Origin: an uncultured Eubacteriales bacterium
GTDB taxonomy: Bacteria > Bacillota > Clostridia > Tissierellales > Peptoniphilaceae
Direction of reading: 5' to 3'
Assembly: GCA_900539725.1 (NCBI GenBank)
Contig: UQDI01000017.1
Span: forward strand, 1 to 32,609
Length of the DNA: 32,609 bases
Below are positions 16,076-24,329 of the stretch, one piece after another; the first letter of the stretch is position 1; each line of letters begins with the position of its first letter. A program made the position numbers and the translations under genes. The notes beneath the pieces are model-generated. The model saw only the letters and a program-made list of their open reading frames with translations. It was not told the DNA's origin and searched no databases.

Positions 16076-16519
16076 ATGAAAAAGACTTTATTATTACTAT
16101 TGGCGCTTAGTTTACTGTTGACAGCATGCGCCAAGAAGCCTGACGATGCTCGTGCTGATGACTCATGTAGTGATGCATATAAAGATGGCACATACCACGG
16201 AGAAAGCCAAGCTGATGAATGGGGCGGCAAGGTTACAACAGATATTACCATCAAGGATGGAAAAATTGTTGAAGCAAATTTAAAAAACTTGCTAGCTGAT
16301 GGAAGTGAAAAAGACGAAAACTATGGAAAGGCCAAAGAAGGCGCAACAAACCAAGGCCTTTACAAGATTGCACAAGAAGCAGTTAAAAATTCAAAGGAAT
16401 ATCCAAAGCTTTTAATTGAAAAAGGTAGGATCGAAGATGTCGAAGCTATCTCTGGTGCAACTGTTACATTTAAATCTTTCACAGAAGCTGTAAATGATGC
16501 ATTGAAAGATGCAAAATAA
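16076..16519 (+). CDS. FMN-binding lipoprotein, flavinylation motif
   Basis: This small 147-aa lipoprotein has its lipobox at LTAC, Cys18. It is almost wholly one FMN_bind domain (about 38-147) with DGTYHGESQADEWGGKV, ITIKDGKIVEANL and the attachment motif ISGATVT, where Thr129 is the probable site for FMN linkage by ApbE. No apbE is in the window, so it would come from elsewhere in the genome. Such proteins carry electrons outside the membrane. The ATG at 16076 follows GGAGGTTT; an earlier start at 16016 lies in the ATPase gene. It takes the place of the thioredoxin-like genes of related P19 loci. Confidence 0.9.
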   Translation: MKKTLLLLLALSLLLTACAKKPDDARADDSCSDAYKDGTYHGESQADEWGGKVTTDITIKDGKIVEANLKNLLADGSEKDENYGKAKEGATNQGLYKIAQEAVKNSKEYPKLLIEKGRIEDVEAISGATVTFKSFTEAVNDALKDAK

Positions 16520-16549
16520 AATTGGTATTAAACAAATCGGGAGGTAAAT

Positions 16550-16969
16550 ATGAATAAAAATAAAATTTTCGGAATCTTATTTATAATATTTGGCGTATTA
16601 ATTTTCTTAACGCCAGGCACACTTGCTCCAGTATGTCCCGCAATGCCAGATGGAAAATTTATGAAATGTCATTTGATGGGCCAAGCAATAAAAGGTATTG
16701 GTGGCGTTATGACCGTCCTAGGCCTTATTTATACAGCTATTAAATCTAAGAAGCAAATGTTTTTTACCCTAGCCATATCTAATGTAATAGTTGGTATATA
16801 TGCAATATTATTACCTGCAAAACTAATTGGCGGCTGCATGAAACCTGAAATGGCTTGCAGAGCAAAAACTATGCCTATGATTTATATTTTAGTCGGACTT
16901 TATATTCTTATTAGCATTGTTGCTATATTTTTAAATAGGCCTTGCAATGAATCTAATCAATGTAAATAA
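16550..16969 (+). CDS. DUF4418-family membrane protein
   Basis: This 139-aa protein has four membrane helices (about 5-24, 43-62, 65-90 and 104-125) and matches the DUF4418 pattern as I recall it. Cys, Met and His cluster in the loops and tail: PVCPAMPDGKFMKCHLMG after helix 1, GGCMKPEMACRAKTMP between helices 3 and 4, and PCNESNQCK at the end. This could bind metal or form disulfides. The ribosome site GGGAGGTAA precedes the ATG. The last 23 bases overlap the next ATPase gene, linking it to that transporter. No function is known to me; the family call is moderately sure. Confidence 0.75.
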   Translation: MNKNKIFGILFIIFGVLIFLTPGTLAPVCPAMPDGKFMKCHLMGQAIKGIGGVMTVLGLIYTAIKSKKQMFFTLAISNVIVGIYAILLPAKLIGGCMKPEMACRAKTMPMIYILVGLYILISIVAIFLNRPCNESNQCK

Positions 16970-17621
16970 TTTATCCAAATCATTTAAACGTGGGGAGAGA
17001 GATTTTTTCGCGATTGATAATGTAAGTTTTGATGTTAAAGAAAAAGATTTTATAAATATAATTGGTAAAAGTGGGAGTGGCAAATCAACACTCCTTACTC
17101 TTTTATCTGCAATTATTGAGCCAACATCTGGAGATATCTTGGTGGAAGGAAAAAATCTATCTAAGATGGACGATGAAGAAAAAAGCGGATATAGGAATGA
17201 ATTTATAGGTTATGTCCCTCAATCGCTTGGAACTTTACCAACCCTAAATGTTCTTGACAATGTAAGACTTCCTTACTTTTTTAAAAAACGTGAGGGAGAT
17301 GGAGTCGAAAGAGCTAGGATGCTACTAGATATGTGCGGCATTTTGGACTTGGAAAATGATTTTTGCAAAAATTTATCTGGTGGCGAATTAAAAAGAGTTT
17401 TAATCGCAAGGGCTCTCATGAACGAACCGAAAATTTTAATTGCAGATGAACCAACTTCTGATTTGGATTCAAAAACTACAATAGAAATTATGAATATGTT
17501 AAAAGAAATTAATGAAAAAGGCACAACTATTATTATAGTAACCCATGACAATGATTTATTAAAATATGGGTCTCGCCTTCTTGAAATGACAGACGGTAAA
17601 TTAAATGAGGTGGCAATATGA
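16947..17621 (+). CDS. MacB-type ABC ATPase (second module)
   Basis: This 224-aa ATPase is of the LolD/MacB group. Walker A is GKSGSGKST (40-48), the signature LSGGELKRVLIARAL and Walker B ILIADEPTSDLD, with THDNDLL holding the switch His. The Q-loop reads IGYVPQSL, unlike the FQQ of the first ATPase, so the two are distinct subfamilies rather than a recent duplication. The start lies within the DUF4418 gene without a clear ribosome site, implying coupled translation. It pairs with the single permease that follows, overlapping it by four bases (ATGA). Confidence 0.9.
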   Translation: MNLINVNNLSKSFKRGERDFFAIDNVSFDVKEKDFINIIGKSGSGKSTLLTLLSAIIEPTSGDILVEGKNLSKMDDEEKSGYRNEFIGYVPQSLGTLPTLNVLDNVRLPYFFKKREGDGVERARMLLDMCGILDLENDFCKNLSGGELKRVLIARALMNEPKILIADEPTSDLDSKTTIEIMNMLKEINEKGTTIIIVTHDNDLLKYGSRLLEMTDGKLNEVAI

Positions 17622-18820
17622 GATTAGATTCTAAACAAATTGCCTTTAAAAATATTCAAAACAAAAGCGTAAGAAGTGCTTCGCTTATAATTTTAACAGC
17701 AATTTTAACCCTCGTTCTATTTTTATCTAGCTTTTTAATTTTGTCACTTAGAAATGGTATGCACTCACTTGCCAATCGTATGGGCGCAGATATTATAGTT
17801 GTACCTGAGGGTTATGATTCAAAAATCAGAGGCGCAATCCTTCGTGGCGAACCAAACACATTCTTTTTAGACAAGTCAGTTGTTGAAAAAATCAGAGCAA
17901 TCGATGGCGTTGAAATTGCAAGCCCGCAATTATTTATTGCAACTCTTTCTGCTGGTTGCTGCTCATTTCCAATACAAGTTATTGGCTTTGATTCAGATAC
18001 AGATTTTGTAGTAAAACCTTGGCTAGAAACTCAAGCCAAACTTCCTTTAGAAAAAGGAGAAATTTTGGTTGGTAACAATATTGTTGGCGATATGCACAAA
18101 CACGTTAAATTTTTCAATCAGGAATTTATTATAAGAGGCAGACTGGCAAAAACAGGCATGGGCTTTGACAATACAGTTTTTGTAAATTTTGATGAAGCTA
18201 GACGCCTTGCCAAGGAATACGAAAAAATTCTTAAGCTTGAAGACAAGGACCATGAAAATATGATTTCATGTGTAATGATTAAGCTTAAAAAAAGCGTTGA
18301 TCCAGTTGAAATACAAAATAAAATTAGAAGCGTATTTAAGGGCGAGGGCGTTTATCCTCTTCTTTCTCAATCAATGATGAACGAGGTCAGCACATCAACT
18401 CAAGATATGATTAAATATGTTTATATTTTAATCGCTCTAGTATGGCTCTTGGTCTTCCTTGTACTCACACTTGTTTATTCAATTACAATCAAAGAACGTA
18501 AGAGAGAATTTGCCACACTAAGAATTTTAGGAGCAAGCAAAAAACATTTGAGAAATATTATTTTGTGGGAAATATTTACCATAAATATTGCAGGATCTGC
18601 ATGTGGCAGTGCACTAGGCTTGGTTATTTCAATTTTATTTGGAACTTGGTTTAGTCTAAGCTTTAAAATGCCTTTCCTTGCGCCAAAAGTTTTAACACTT
18701 GCAATAATATTTATTTCTGTATTTGCAATCGGCACAGTGATGGGACCACTTTCATCACTTAGCGCAATTAAAAAGATGAATGAAGAAGAACTGGGACTTT
18801 TATTAAGGCAAAACGACTAA
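17618..18820 (+). CDS. FtsX-type ABC permease with CC motif
   Basis: This 400-aa permease has an N-terminal helix (about 24-46), an extracytosolic domain opening MGADIIVVPEGYDSKI, and three C-terminal helices; TIKERKREFATLRILGASKKH precedes the third. A vicinal Cys pair occurs at SAGCCSFPIQVIGFD in the extracytosolic domain, absent from the other two permeases here; it could bind metal or be redox active. Only one permease gene accompanies this ATPase, so it is probably a homodimer. GAGGTGG lies before the ATG. The substrate is unknown. A strong terminator after it ends the ten-gene unit. Confidence 0.88.
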   Translation: MRLDSKQIAFKNIQNKSVRSASLIILTAILTLVLFLSSFLILSLRNGMHSLANRMGADIIVVPEGYDSKIRGAILRGEPNTFFLDKSVVEKIRAIDGVEIASPQLFIATLSAGCCSFPIQVIGFDSDTDFVVKPWLETQAKLPLEKGEILVGNNIVGDMHKHVKFFNQEFIIRGRLAKTGMGFDNTVFVNFDEARRLAKEYEKILKLEDKDHENMISCVMIKLKKSVDPVEIQNKIRSVFKGEGVYPLLSQSMMNEVSTSTQDMIKYVYILIALVWLLVFLVLTLVYSITIKERKREFATLRILGASKKHLRNIILWEIFTINIAGSACGSALGLVISILFGTWFSLSFKMPFLAPKVLTLAIIFISVFAIGTVMGPLSSLSAIKKMNEEELGLLLRQND

Positions 18821-18851
18821 TATTTAATTTTAGATGTAAAATATTTATTGT

Positions 18852-18896
18852 AAATATCTATGGGGGGGGAGCAAAAACCTCCATAGATATTTTTGT
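18852..18896 (+). terminator. Terminator of the iron operon
   Basis: A 12-bp stem AAATATCTATGG (18852-18863)/CCATAGATATTT (18881-18892) is topped by G-run/C pairs and followed by TTTTG. The 5' side contains an eight-G run (18862-18869), partly in the loop. It lies about 30 bases after the last permease gene. Confidence 0.9.
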
Positions 18897-18973
18897 ATGA
18901 AAATTTGTCAAAAAAAGCTCAAGATATGTCTTTGCAAAAAGAAAAAATATTTACTTTTTCGTCTACATTGCTA

Positions 18974-19003
18974 TTGACTAAGCTTTTTATCTTGTGGTAT
19001 AAT
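18974..19003 (+). promoter_or_regulatory. Promoter of the YitT-family gene
   Basis: TTGACT (18974-18979) and TATAAT (18998-19003) are 18 bases apart, with TGG before the -10 giving an extended -10. Transcription should start near 19010, which would leave the ATG at 19011 without a leader and supports the TTG start at 19035. Confidence 0.8.
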
Positions 19004-19034
19004 TGTATGGATGTTAATGAAGGGGGTAATCTTA

Positions 19035-19922
19035 TTGGCAAAATTTATTAAAAAGAAATTAACAAAAGAAGAGATCACAAAGATGGTCAGAGAGTACATA
19101 TTAATTTTATTTGGTACCTTCATCGTAGCAGCAGGGATGTTTTTCTTCTTCAACCCAGCTCATTTATCAGTAGGTGGAGCAAACGGTCTTGCTGTAGTTC
19201 TTAATCACTACTTAGAGATTGGTGTAGGTAACTGGATGTATATTATCAACATAGGACTATTTATACTAGCGTTTTTAACAATTGGCTCGCAATTTGGTGT
19301 TAAAACCATCATTGCATCGCTACTTACATCAGGCTTCTTCGACTTGCTTGAAAAGCTAATGCCAAACTTCCAACCATTGACAGGAGATACCTTTGTAGAA
19401 CTATTCTTCGGTGTATTTGTAACAGCACTTGGTATGGCGATAGTCTTTAATCAAGGCGCATCAACTGGTGGTACAGACATCATCGCGAAGATACTTAATA
19501 AATTCATCGGCATCGATCTAGGTAAGGGCGTACTTATTTCAGACGTAGTTATAACTCTACTTGCTGGTAACGCCTTCGGCGCAAGGATTGGTATTTACTC
19601 ATTATTCGGTGTTATCGTTAACGGTTTCCTTATAGACTTCGTTATCGAAGGCATGAATATGAATAAAGAGGTCAAAATTATTGCTGAAGACACTAAACCT
19701 ATCGAAGAATTCATCATCAAAGAGCTTGACAGAGGCGCAACCATTTACAAAGCTTATGGTATGTACACTAAAGAGCCCAGAGACATTATCATGGTTCTTC
19801 TTGATAGAAAAGACTTTTTAAAGCTTAAGAACTTCTTGAGAGATCTTGATCAAAAGACTTTCATTTCAGTTTCGAATGCATCTGAAGTCTTGGGTTATGG
19901 TTTTAAAAATTTAAAAGACTGA
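19035..19922 (+). CDS. YitT-family membrane protein (DUF161/DUF2179)
   Basis: This 295-aa inner-membrane protein is the usual length for the YitT family. After a charged N-terminus come about five membrane helices (about 15-175) with family-like segments NPAHLSVGGANGLAV and VFNQGASTGGTDIIAKIL. A soluble DUF2179 domain (about 205-295) ends it, with DRGATIYKAYGMYT. The start is probably TTG 19035, eight bases after GAAGGGGG. ATG 19011 is in frame but sits on the predicted transcription start. The gene stands alone between a promoter and a terminator. The transported or sensed molecule is unknown. Confidence 0.88.
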   Translation: MAKFIKKKLTKEEITKMVREYILILFGTFIVAAGMFFFFNPAHLSVGGANGLAVVLNHYLEIGVGNWMYIINIGLFILAFLTIGSQFGVKTIIASLLTSGFFDLLEKLMPNFQPLTGDTFVELFFGVFVTALGMAIVFNQGASTGGTDIIAKILNKFIGIDLGKGVLISDVVITLLAGNAFGARIGIYSLFGVIVNGFLIDFVIEGMNMNKEVKIIAEDTKPIEEFIIKELDRGATIYKAYGMYTKEPRDIIMVLLDRKDFLKLKNFLRDLDQKTFISVSNASEVLGYGFKNLKD

Positions 19923-19930
19923 TATATGAT

Positions 19931-19962
19931 AAAAGCCTTTCAAGTGAAGGGCTTTTTGCTTT
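19931..19962 (+). terminator. Terminator after the YitT-family gene
   Basis: AAAAGCCTTT pairs with AAGGGCTTTT (one G-U pair) across a short loop and runs into TTTTTGCTTTTT. It lies eight bases after the stop codon. Confidence 0.85.
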
Positions 19963-20037
19963 TTATTTTGAAAAATATTACATACTTTACAATTTCTTAA
20001 CAAAGTAGTATTACAATGATTATTATAAGGAGAAAAA

Positions 20038-20922
20038 ATGAAATACGCACTAATTGATATAGGCAGTAACTCAATACGCCTAAACGTTTATAACAAGGAC
20101 AATATACAAAAGGAAGTCTTCTCTAAGAAGTACATGGCAGGCCTTGCAGGCTTAGTCGAAGACGGTAAGCTTAGCGACAAGGGCATCAAAAAGCTGATGA
20201 AGGTCTTATCCGCGCAAAAGATGCTGCTTGATTACCTACCGATTGACGAGATATATGTTTTTGCTTCGGCCTCGCTTCGTAACGTGGACAATGGCAAGGA
20301 TATAGTGAAGAAAGTCAAGAAAGAGCTTGATCTAAACATTGATTTGATATCGGAAGACGATGAGGCTTTCTATGGAGCTGAAGGCATGAAGATGGCATAC
20401 GATTTTGATGATTACTACACCATAGACATAGGAGGCGGCTCGACAGAGCTTTGCTACCTAAAGAATAAAGAGATTAAAGACATGGCATTTTTAAAGGCAG
20501 GATCCCTATCATTATTCCGTGACTACGTTCAAAATACCATACCAAGCGTTAGAGAGTACGATGAGATGATAAACGTCATCGACAAGATGCTGGCTGAAAA
20601 CGTTTCCACATACAAATGCACAAAGCTAGTCGCTTCAGGAGGAACGGCGAGAGCGCTTGGCAATATCTTCGAAGAGCTCGATAACGACGACGATAAAGAA
20701 TATACTATTGACGATGTAAAAAACTATATCTATGAGATGATAGATAAGAACAAAAAAGTAATTCGCACGACTGTCATGGTTGTGCCTGAAAGACTTCACA
20801 GCATAGTGCCAGGAGCCATCATGCTATATAGACTCTTAAAGTACCTTGGCATAGAAAAGGTCAACGTCTCAAAACTTGGCGTGCGTGAAGGTTATTTAAA
20901 GGATAAGATAATTAAGGAGTGA
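20038..20922 (+). CDS. ppx: Exopolyphosphatase / GppA-family phosphatase
   Basis: This 294-aa enzyme removes terminal phosphate from polyphosphate or pppGpp in the cytoplasm. The actin-like fold is marked by the N-terminal phosphate loop LIDIGSNSIRLNVY (4-17), ASASLRNVDNG (about 79-89), the second loop TIDIGGGSTELCYL (about 127-140) and GGTARALGNIF near residue 205. It lacks the C-terminal HD-like domain of long Ppx proteins, so it is the short form. ATAAGGAG precedes the ATG. ppk1 begins four bases after its stop, so breakdown and synthesis of polyphosphate are coupled. Ppx versus GppA activity cannot be separated by sequence; the neighbour favours Ppx. Confidence 0.9.
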   Translation: MKYALIDIGSNSIRLNVYNKDNIQKEVFSKKYMAGLAGLVEDGKLSDKGIKKLMKVLSAQKMLLDYLPIDEIYVFASASLRNVDNGKDIVKKVKKELDLNIDLISEDDEAFYGAEGMKMAYDFDDYYTIDIGGGSTELCYLKNKEIKDMAFLKAGSLSLFRDYVQNTIPSVREYDEMINVIDKMLAENVSTYKCTKLVASGGTARALGNIFEELDNDDDKEYTIDDVKNYIYEMIDKNKKVIRTTVMVVPERLHSIVPGAIMLYRLLKYLGIEKVNVSKLGVREGYLKDKIIKE

Positions 20923-20926
20923 AGCA

Positions 20927-23053
20927 ATGGAAGAGTTCATGCAAAACCGCGAGTTGAGCTGGCTAAAATTTAATCAAAGAGTGCTTGAAGAGGCGAGCGA
21001 TGAGAGCGTGCCGCCACTTGAGAGATTCAAGTTCATATCGATATTCACATCGAACTTGGATGAATTTTTCATGGTTAGAGTCGGATCACTTTTTGATATG
21101 ATGAAGTCCAAAAAAGAGTTCATCGACAAAAAGTCGGGTATGACAGCTAAGGAGCAGCTCGATGCCATCTACAAGACAATGCCCTACTACTACGAGATGA
21201 GAGATAAGGTCTACAAGGACGTCATCAAAGAGCTGGAGAAGTACAATATGCACAATAAGAACATGAAGTCCTTAAACGAAGAGGAGCTAAGCTATGTAAA
21301 AAGCTTCTACCTTAGTAAGATTGAGCCATTAATCTCCGCGCAAATAGTTGACGCAGCACATCCACTTCCGTTCTTAGAGAATAAAAAGCTATATATAGTG
21401 ACTGAGATGTGGGATGCTGATGGCAATATTGCGCATGGACTTGTAGCCATCTCAGACATATTCGAGCGCTACTTATCGCTGCCGGGTGATGAATTTAACT
21501 ACATCAGAGTAGAAAAAGTGATTGAGCATTACGTTCCAACCATGTTCCCAGGATATACAATCAAGGAGCAGTCGCTAGTTGCGGTCACAAGAAACTTTGA
21601 TTTCGAAACAAATACCGATATCGAAGAAGAGATTGCCGACTACAAAGACTTTATGAAAAAGGTCATCAAGAAGAGGACGCGCCAAGAGGTACTTCGCCTT
21701 GAAATTTCTAACATAAAATCAAGGAGCATCACTGATTTTCTCAAAGAAGAGCTAGCGATTACAGATGAGATGATACTCGTGACAAAGAGTCCCATCAATA
21801 TGAAGTACGTCTATGGTCTTGAGGACATCATTCCGAGCTCCGTCATCAAAAAAGTTTCTTACGAAGACTTTACTCCATTTAAAAAATATTCCTTAGAGCG
21901 CGGCTCTATCATTAAACGCATCGAAGAAAAGGACCTTTTACTAAGCTACCCATATGACGATATCGATACCTTCCTCGACTTGATTAAGGAAGCGGCTGAG
22001 AGCGACAAGACCATCTCCATAAAGATAACTATATACAGGCTTGCTAAGCACTCGAAGCTTGTCGAATACCTAAAGAAAGCCTGTGACAATGGTATCGAAG
22101 TCACTGCACTTATGGAGCTTAAGGCGCGTTTTGACGAAGAAAACAACATCAATTATTCAGAAGAATTGTTTAAGGCGGGCTGCAATATAATGTACGGCTT
22201 TGAAGAGTACAAGACGCACTCCAAGCTTTGCCTAATCACATATAAGGACGATAGGGAGAATATCAAGCACATTACGCAAATAGGTACCGGTAACTACAAT
22301 GAAAACACATCGAAGATTTACACTGACTTTTCACTCATGACGGCTAATGAAGAGATAGGACTTGATGCGAATGACTTTTTTAGAAATATGTCGCTAGCTA
22401 AGCTCAATGGCAAGTACCTACACCTACTACAATCGCCATCGACACTTAAGGCGAGACTACTTAAGGAGATGGATAAGGAGATAGCTAAGGGTAAGGACGG
22501 CTACATTAGATGCAAGATGAACTCACTAACCGATTATGAGTTTTTGGAAAAGTTTGCCGAAGCCTCACAAAATTCTGTCACTGTCGACTTGATTATACGC
22601 GGTATATGCTGCATAGTACCTAATGTGAAAGGTTTTACTGAGAACGTTCGCGTCTCGTCCATAGTCGGACGCTTCCTAGAGCATCCAAGGGTCTACCAAT
22701 TTGGCAGAGGTAGTGATATGAGGATATATATCTCAAGCGCAGACCTTATGACAAGAAACACAGAGAAAAGAGTCGAGATAGCCTGCCCAGTATACGACGA
22801 AGAGGCAAGGGCAAGACTTGTAAGCTACTTAGATATACAGCTTAAGGACAATACCAAGAGAAGGATACTTCTTAACTCAGGTGACTACATCAAACCAGGG
22901 GTAGAAGGCGAAGCGCTTATCGCTCAAGATTATTTCATGCAAAAAGCAAATGAAAAGAGAGAAAAGTTTTACGAAGAGCTTGAGAGAGATAAAATAGACG
23001 AAGCGCCTAAAGAAAACTTCTTTGCTAAGATTAAAAAGATATTTACAAAGTAA
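20927..23053 (+). CDS. ppk1: Polyphosphate kinase
   Basis: This 708-aa enzyme reversibly builds polyphosphate from ATP. The opening NRELSWLKFNQRVLEEA is the PPK1 N-terminal hallmark. Two phospholipase-D-like catalytic domains carry the phospho-accepting His431 (YKTHSKLCLI) and the second conserved His586 (RFLEHPRVYQFG), matching E. coli His435 and His592. Metal and ATP-binding blocks such as GTGNYNENTSKIYTDFSL are intact. The C-terminus is Lys-rich (FFAKIKKIFTK). The ATG at 20927 follows AAGGAGTGAAGCA, sharing a transcript with ppx. Polyphosphate serves as phosphate store, stress factor and metal chelator. Confidence 0.97.
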   Translation: MEEFMQNRELSWLKFNQRVLEEASDESVPPLERFKFISIFTSNLDEFFMVRVGSLFDMMKSKKEFIDKKSGMTAKEQLDAIYKTMPYYYEMRDKVYKDVIKELEKYNMHNKNMKSLNEEELSYVKSFYLSKIEPLISAQIVDAAHPLPFLENKKLYIVTEMWDADGNIAHGLVAISDIFERYLSLPGDEFNYIRVEKVIEHYVPTMFPGYTIKEQSLVAVTRNFDFETNTDIEEEIADYKDFMKKVIKKRTRQEVLRLEISNIKSRSITDFLKEELAITDEMILVTKSPINMKYVYGLEDIIPSSVIKKVSYEDFTPFKKYSLERGSIIKRIEEKDLLLSYPYDDIDTFLDLIKEAAESDKTISIKITIYRLAKHSKLVEYLKKACDNGIEVTALMELKARFDEENNINYSEELFKAGCNIMYGFEEYKTHSKLCLITYKDDRENIKHITQIGTGNYNENTSKIYTDFSLMTANEEIGLDANDFFRNMSLAKLNGKYLHLLQSPSTLKARLLKEMDKEIAKGKDGYIRCKMNSLTDYEFLEKFAEASQNSVTVDLIIRGICCIVPNVKGFTENVRVSSIVGRFLEHPRVYQFGRGSDMRIYISSADLMTRNTEKRVEIACPVYDEEARARLVSYLDIQLKDNTKRRILLNSGDYIKPGVEGEALIAQDYFMQKANEKREKFYEELERDKIDEAPKENFFAKIKKIFTK

Positions 23054-23063
23054 TATTTATATC

Positions 23064-23092
23064 GAGAGCCTTTCATAAGAGAGGCTCTTTTA
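23064..23092 (+). terminator. Terminator after ppk1
   Basis: AGAGCCTTTC pairs with GAGAGGCTCT (one G-U pair) around loop ATAA, followed by TTTTAC. It lies 11 bases after the ppk1 stop. Confidence 0.85.
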
Positions 23093-23112
23093 CTTTGTAA
23101 AATTCATAGTGA

Positions 23113-23141
23113 TTGAAAAATGATTTCAGCTGTGATATAAT
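23113..23141 (+). promoter_or_regulatory. Promoter of the cysteine desulfurase gene
   Basis: TTGAAA (23113-23118) and TATAAT (23136-23141) are 17 bases apart, with TGA before the -10 making an extended -10. Transcription near 23148 would leave a leader of only about 12 bases, little more than the GAGGTGA ribosome site. Confidence 0.8.
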
Positions 23142-23159
23142 TAAAAAAGAGGTGATTAT

Positions 23160-24329
23160 ATGCATTATTTTGACAACGCATCAACAACATTCCCAAAGCC
23201 AGAGAGCGTATATAAAAAATTTGATGAAGCTTTTAGAGATTACGGTGCTAATCCTGGTAGGAGCGGTCACAAGCTAGCTCTTAGAGCCATGGAAGAGATC
23301 ATGAAGACAAGATTAAGTTTAGCAAAACTATTTAACATAGACAATCCACTTAATCTAAGCTTTCACATGAACACGACATACGCACTAAACACAGCCATCA
23401 AAGGCACTCTTAAAAAGGGAGATCATGTAATCACAACATCTATGGAGCATAACTCAGTTCTAAGACCACTCTTCACACTTAAGGAAATGGGGGTCATAGA
23501 TTTAACAGTTGTTCAGGCAGAAAAAACTGGTGAAGTTGGCAAAGAGAAGATAGTAGAAGCCATCAAAGATAACACTAGGATGCTTGTAATGACACACTCA
23601 TCAAACCTACTGGGAACAGTTGAGGACATAGATGAAATTTCAAGAGCAGTTAAAGCCATTAATAAAGATATAATTATACTCATAGACGCAGCCCAATCAG
23701 CAGGTATCATTGATATAGACCTAAAAAAGCTTGATATAGATATGCTAGCAACGGCTGGACACAAATCCTTATTCGGCCCGCAAGGCACAGGCGTTTTATA
23801 TACAAGAGAGCCAGAGCTAGTTATGCACACATTTGAGGGCGGAACAGGCTCTAGATCAAATGAGGTGTATCAGCCTATGGACATGCCGGATAAATTAGAG
23901 CCGGGTACACCAAACGGCCACGGCATCATAGCCCTAGGAGCAGGCGTTGAATTTATTTTAGATGAAGGTATAGACAATATTAGGAAGCACGAAGAAGCTT
24001 TGACAAAGACCTTTATTGATGGGCTTAAGACCATTGACGGAGTTGAAATATACGGACTACTTGATGAGACGAGAAAGACGCCAGTTGTTTCCATGAACAT
24101 GAATGGAGTCGACTCATCCATACTAAGCTATGTCCTTGACGATGAATACGATATACAAACGCGTCCGGGTCTTCATTGCGCGCCACTTGCGCACGAGACC
24201 ATTGGCACGATAAAAAAAGGTGCAGTAAGATTTAGTTTTTCTTACTTTAATACAGAAGACGAAATCATCTACGCAATCGAAAGATTAAAAAAGATTAAAA
24301 AAGAGGCGGACGATGGAAAATATCAATAA
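23160..24329 (+). CDS. Cysteine desulfurase-like enzyme (EF2568 type)
   Basis: This 389-aa class V aminotransferase uses PLP to take sulfur (or selenium) from cysteine or a relative. It opens YFDNASTTFPKPESVY, then NPGRSGHKLALRAME, typical of the EF2568-like cysteine desulfurase family. The PLP lysine is Lys202 in AGHKSLFGPQGTG, the histidine in MTHSSNLLG stacks on PLP, and the catalytic Cys340 lies in RPGLHCAPLAHE. No IscU, SufU or MoaA-type partner is adjacent; the next gene is DUF4446, overlapping by 17 bases. The sulfur acceptor is therefore unknown. Some members are linked to selenium-dependent molybdenum hydroxylases, which cannot be tested here. Confidence 0.9.
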   Translation: MHYFDNASTTFPKPESVYKKFDEAFRDYGANPGRSGHKLALRAMEEIMKTRLSLAKLFNIDNPLNLSFHMNTTYALNTAIKGTLKKGDHVITTSMEHNSVLRPLFTLKEMGVIDLTVVQAEKTGEVGKEKIVEAIKDNTRMLVMTHSSNLLGTVEDIDEISRAVKAINKDIIILIDAAQSAGIIDIDLKKLDIDMLATAGHKSLFGPQGTGVLYTREPELVMHTFEGGTGSRSNEVYQPMDMPDKLEPGTPNGHGIIALGAGVEFILDEGIDNIRKHEEALTKTFIDGLKTIDGVEIYGLLDETRKTPVVSMNMNGVDSSILSYVLDDEYDIQTRPGLHCAPLAHETIGTIKKGAVRFSFSYFNTEDEIIYAIERLKKIKKEADDGKYQ

